Assembly (NCBI GenBank): GCA_013003325.1
Contig: JABDJU010000356.1
Coordinates: 1-7,662 of the forward strand
DNA: 7,662 bases
Direction: 5' to 3'
DNA from: Acidimicrobiales bacterium
GTDB taxonomy: Bacteria > Actinomycetota > Acidimicrobiia > Acidimicrobiales > SZUA-35
Notes under the pieces: generated by a model
What the model saw: the letters and a program-made list of their open reading frames with translations, nothing else
What the model was told of the DNA's origin: nothing
Database searches by the model: none
Position numbers and translations under genes: made by a program
Part shown: positions 7,185-7,662 of the stretch, piece by piece
Layout of the letters: the number at the start of each line of letters is the position of its first letter
Numbering within the stretch: position 1 is the stretch's first letter

Positions 7185-7208
7185 CCGCCGGTCATGTCAG
7201 TCCGGCGG
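7185..7208 (-). terminator. Inverted repeat straddling the AraC-type stop codon
   Basis: CCGCCGG (7185-7191) and CCGGCGG (7202-7208) are perfect 7-base arms around a 10-base loop that contains the TGA stop (7192-7194). The stem is strong but no T-run follows on the minus strand. It could help end transcription, slow ribosomes at the stop, or bind a protein. Confidence 0.35.
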
Positions 7209-7662
7209 GAAGTGGTTGGTTGGAGCGGCTCCATTGTTTCGGGGACTGCCCGTACATCCGTTTGAACTCCCGACTGAACTGTGAGGGGCTCGCATATCCC
7301 ACTTCCATCGCGGCTTCGTTGACGGCCATCCCTCCGGCGATCCTCATGGCGGCGTTGTTCAGCCGTATTCCCTTCACGAACTGGATGGGTGACATCGTGG
7401 TGGCCTGCTTGAACTTTCGGTGGAAGACGGCCCGGCTCATGCCCACTTGTGCGGCCATGTCTTCGATCGAGATCTCTTCGTTCAGGTGCGACGACACGTG
7501 CTCGATCACTCGGGCGATTTCGTTGCCCACTCCGAAGGCGCGCCTGGCCGCCGCTCCTGCATCCCCTTTCAGGACGGCGTAGTACACCTCCCGTAGCCGA
7601 CTGTCCCCGAGCACTGCGGTGTCCGTCGGGTTGTCGCCCAGTTGCACCAGCCGCAGCAGTGC
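7192..7662 (-). CDS. AraC-family transcription regulator, C-terminal part (5' end outside window)
   Basis: The frame stays open to the right edge (LLRL before the first in-window GTG at 7647), so the gene starts outside; 156 residues are visible. The first 33, with LLRLVQLGDNP and LREVYYAVLKGD, match the end of the AraC_N sensor domain of YqhC-like regulators (LLRLL-x-TPED ... LREI-Y-LL-G in that family). Two helix-turn-helix motifs follow: ISIEDMAAQVGMSRAVFHRKFK (about 64-85) and AVNEAAMEVGYASPSQFSREFK (about 113-134), with the SPIQF and QSPKQW segments typical of the AraC DNA-binding domain. It is a DNA-binding activator or repressor; the ligand is not visible. It is on the same strand as, and 260 bases upstream of, the TadG/TadE-like pair, so it may regulate or partly read through into them. 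That link is only positional. Confidence 0.92.
   Translation of the reverse strand, partial: ALLRLVQLGDNPTDTAVLGDSRLREVYYAVLKGDAGAAARRAFGVGNEIARVIEHVSSHLNEEISIEDMAAQVGMSRAVFHRKFKQATTMSPIQFVKGIRLNNAAMRIAGGMAVNEAAMEVGYASPSQFSREFKRMYGQSPKQWSRSNQPLPAGLT

Overview
The window is GC-rich, gene-dense bacterial DNA. Its gene content is a BTAD/nSTAND1/beta-propeller regulator, TadE/TadG-like proteins and a YqhC-type AraC regulator. Together with the base composition this points to an actinomycetote, plausibly of the Acidimicrobiia type; that placement is inference from protein style, not from a marker gene. No rRNA, tRNA, CRISPR array, transposase or integrase was seen.

Layout. (1) From the left edge to 4797 on the + strand runs one very large gene whose 5' end lies outside the window. 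Its product is a chimeric regulator: the tail of an AfsR/SARP-like DNA-binding domain, a BTAD helical domain, a kinase-like domain that has lost its catalytic residues, an nSTAND1 P-loop NTPase, one transmembrane helix, and about 14 WD40-like repeats, enough for two seven-bladed propellers. (2) A 219-base intergenic stretch carries a weak hairpin and a modest promoter for (3) a small Rid-family protein at 5017-5415, which appears to lack the family's substrate-binding arginine. (4) Converging on it with only 14 bases between stop codons is a two-gene minus-strand unit: a TadG-like protein (6931 to 5825) followed after 2 bases by a TadE-like protein (5822 to 5430). Both have an N-terminal membrane anchor and an extracytoplasmic domain with paired cysteines. 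(5) A 260-base intergenic region upstream of that unit holds a good -10 box, a perfect 13-base palindrome near the expected -35 position, and two GC-rich inverted repeats. (6) At the right edge is the C-terminal part of an AraC-family regulator on the minus strand, with its 5' end outside the window.

How they may work together. The large regulator looks like a membrane-anchored, NTP-switched sensor in which an outside propeller could signal to an inside DNA-binding domain; its targets cannot be read from this window. The TadG/TadE pair looks like a small surface or pilus-accessory module under one promoter. The AraC-type regulator directly upstream and on the same strand is a candidate regulator of it. 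The Rid protein has no evident functional link to its neighbours. The most notable points are the pseudokinase inside the large regulator, the cysteine distribution that supports its proposed topology, a 10-base tandem repeat that could switch its reading frame, the altered Rid active site, and the palindrome at the tadG-like promoter.
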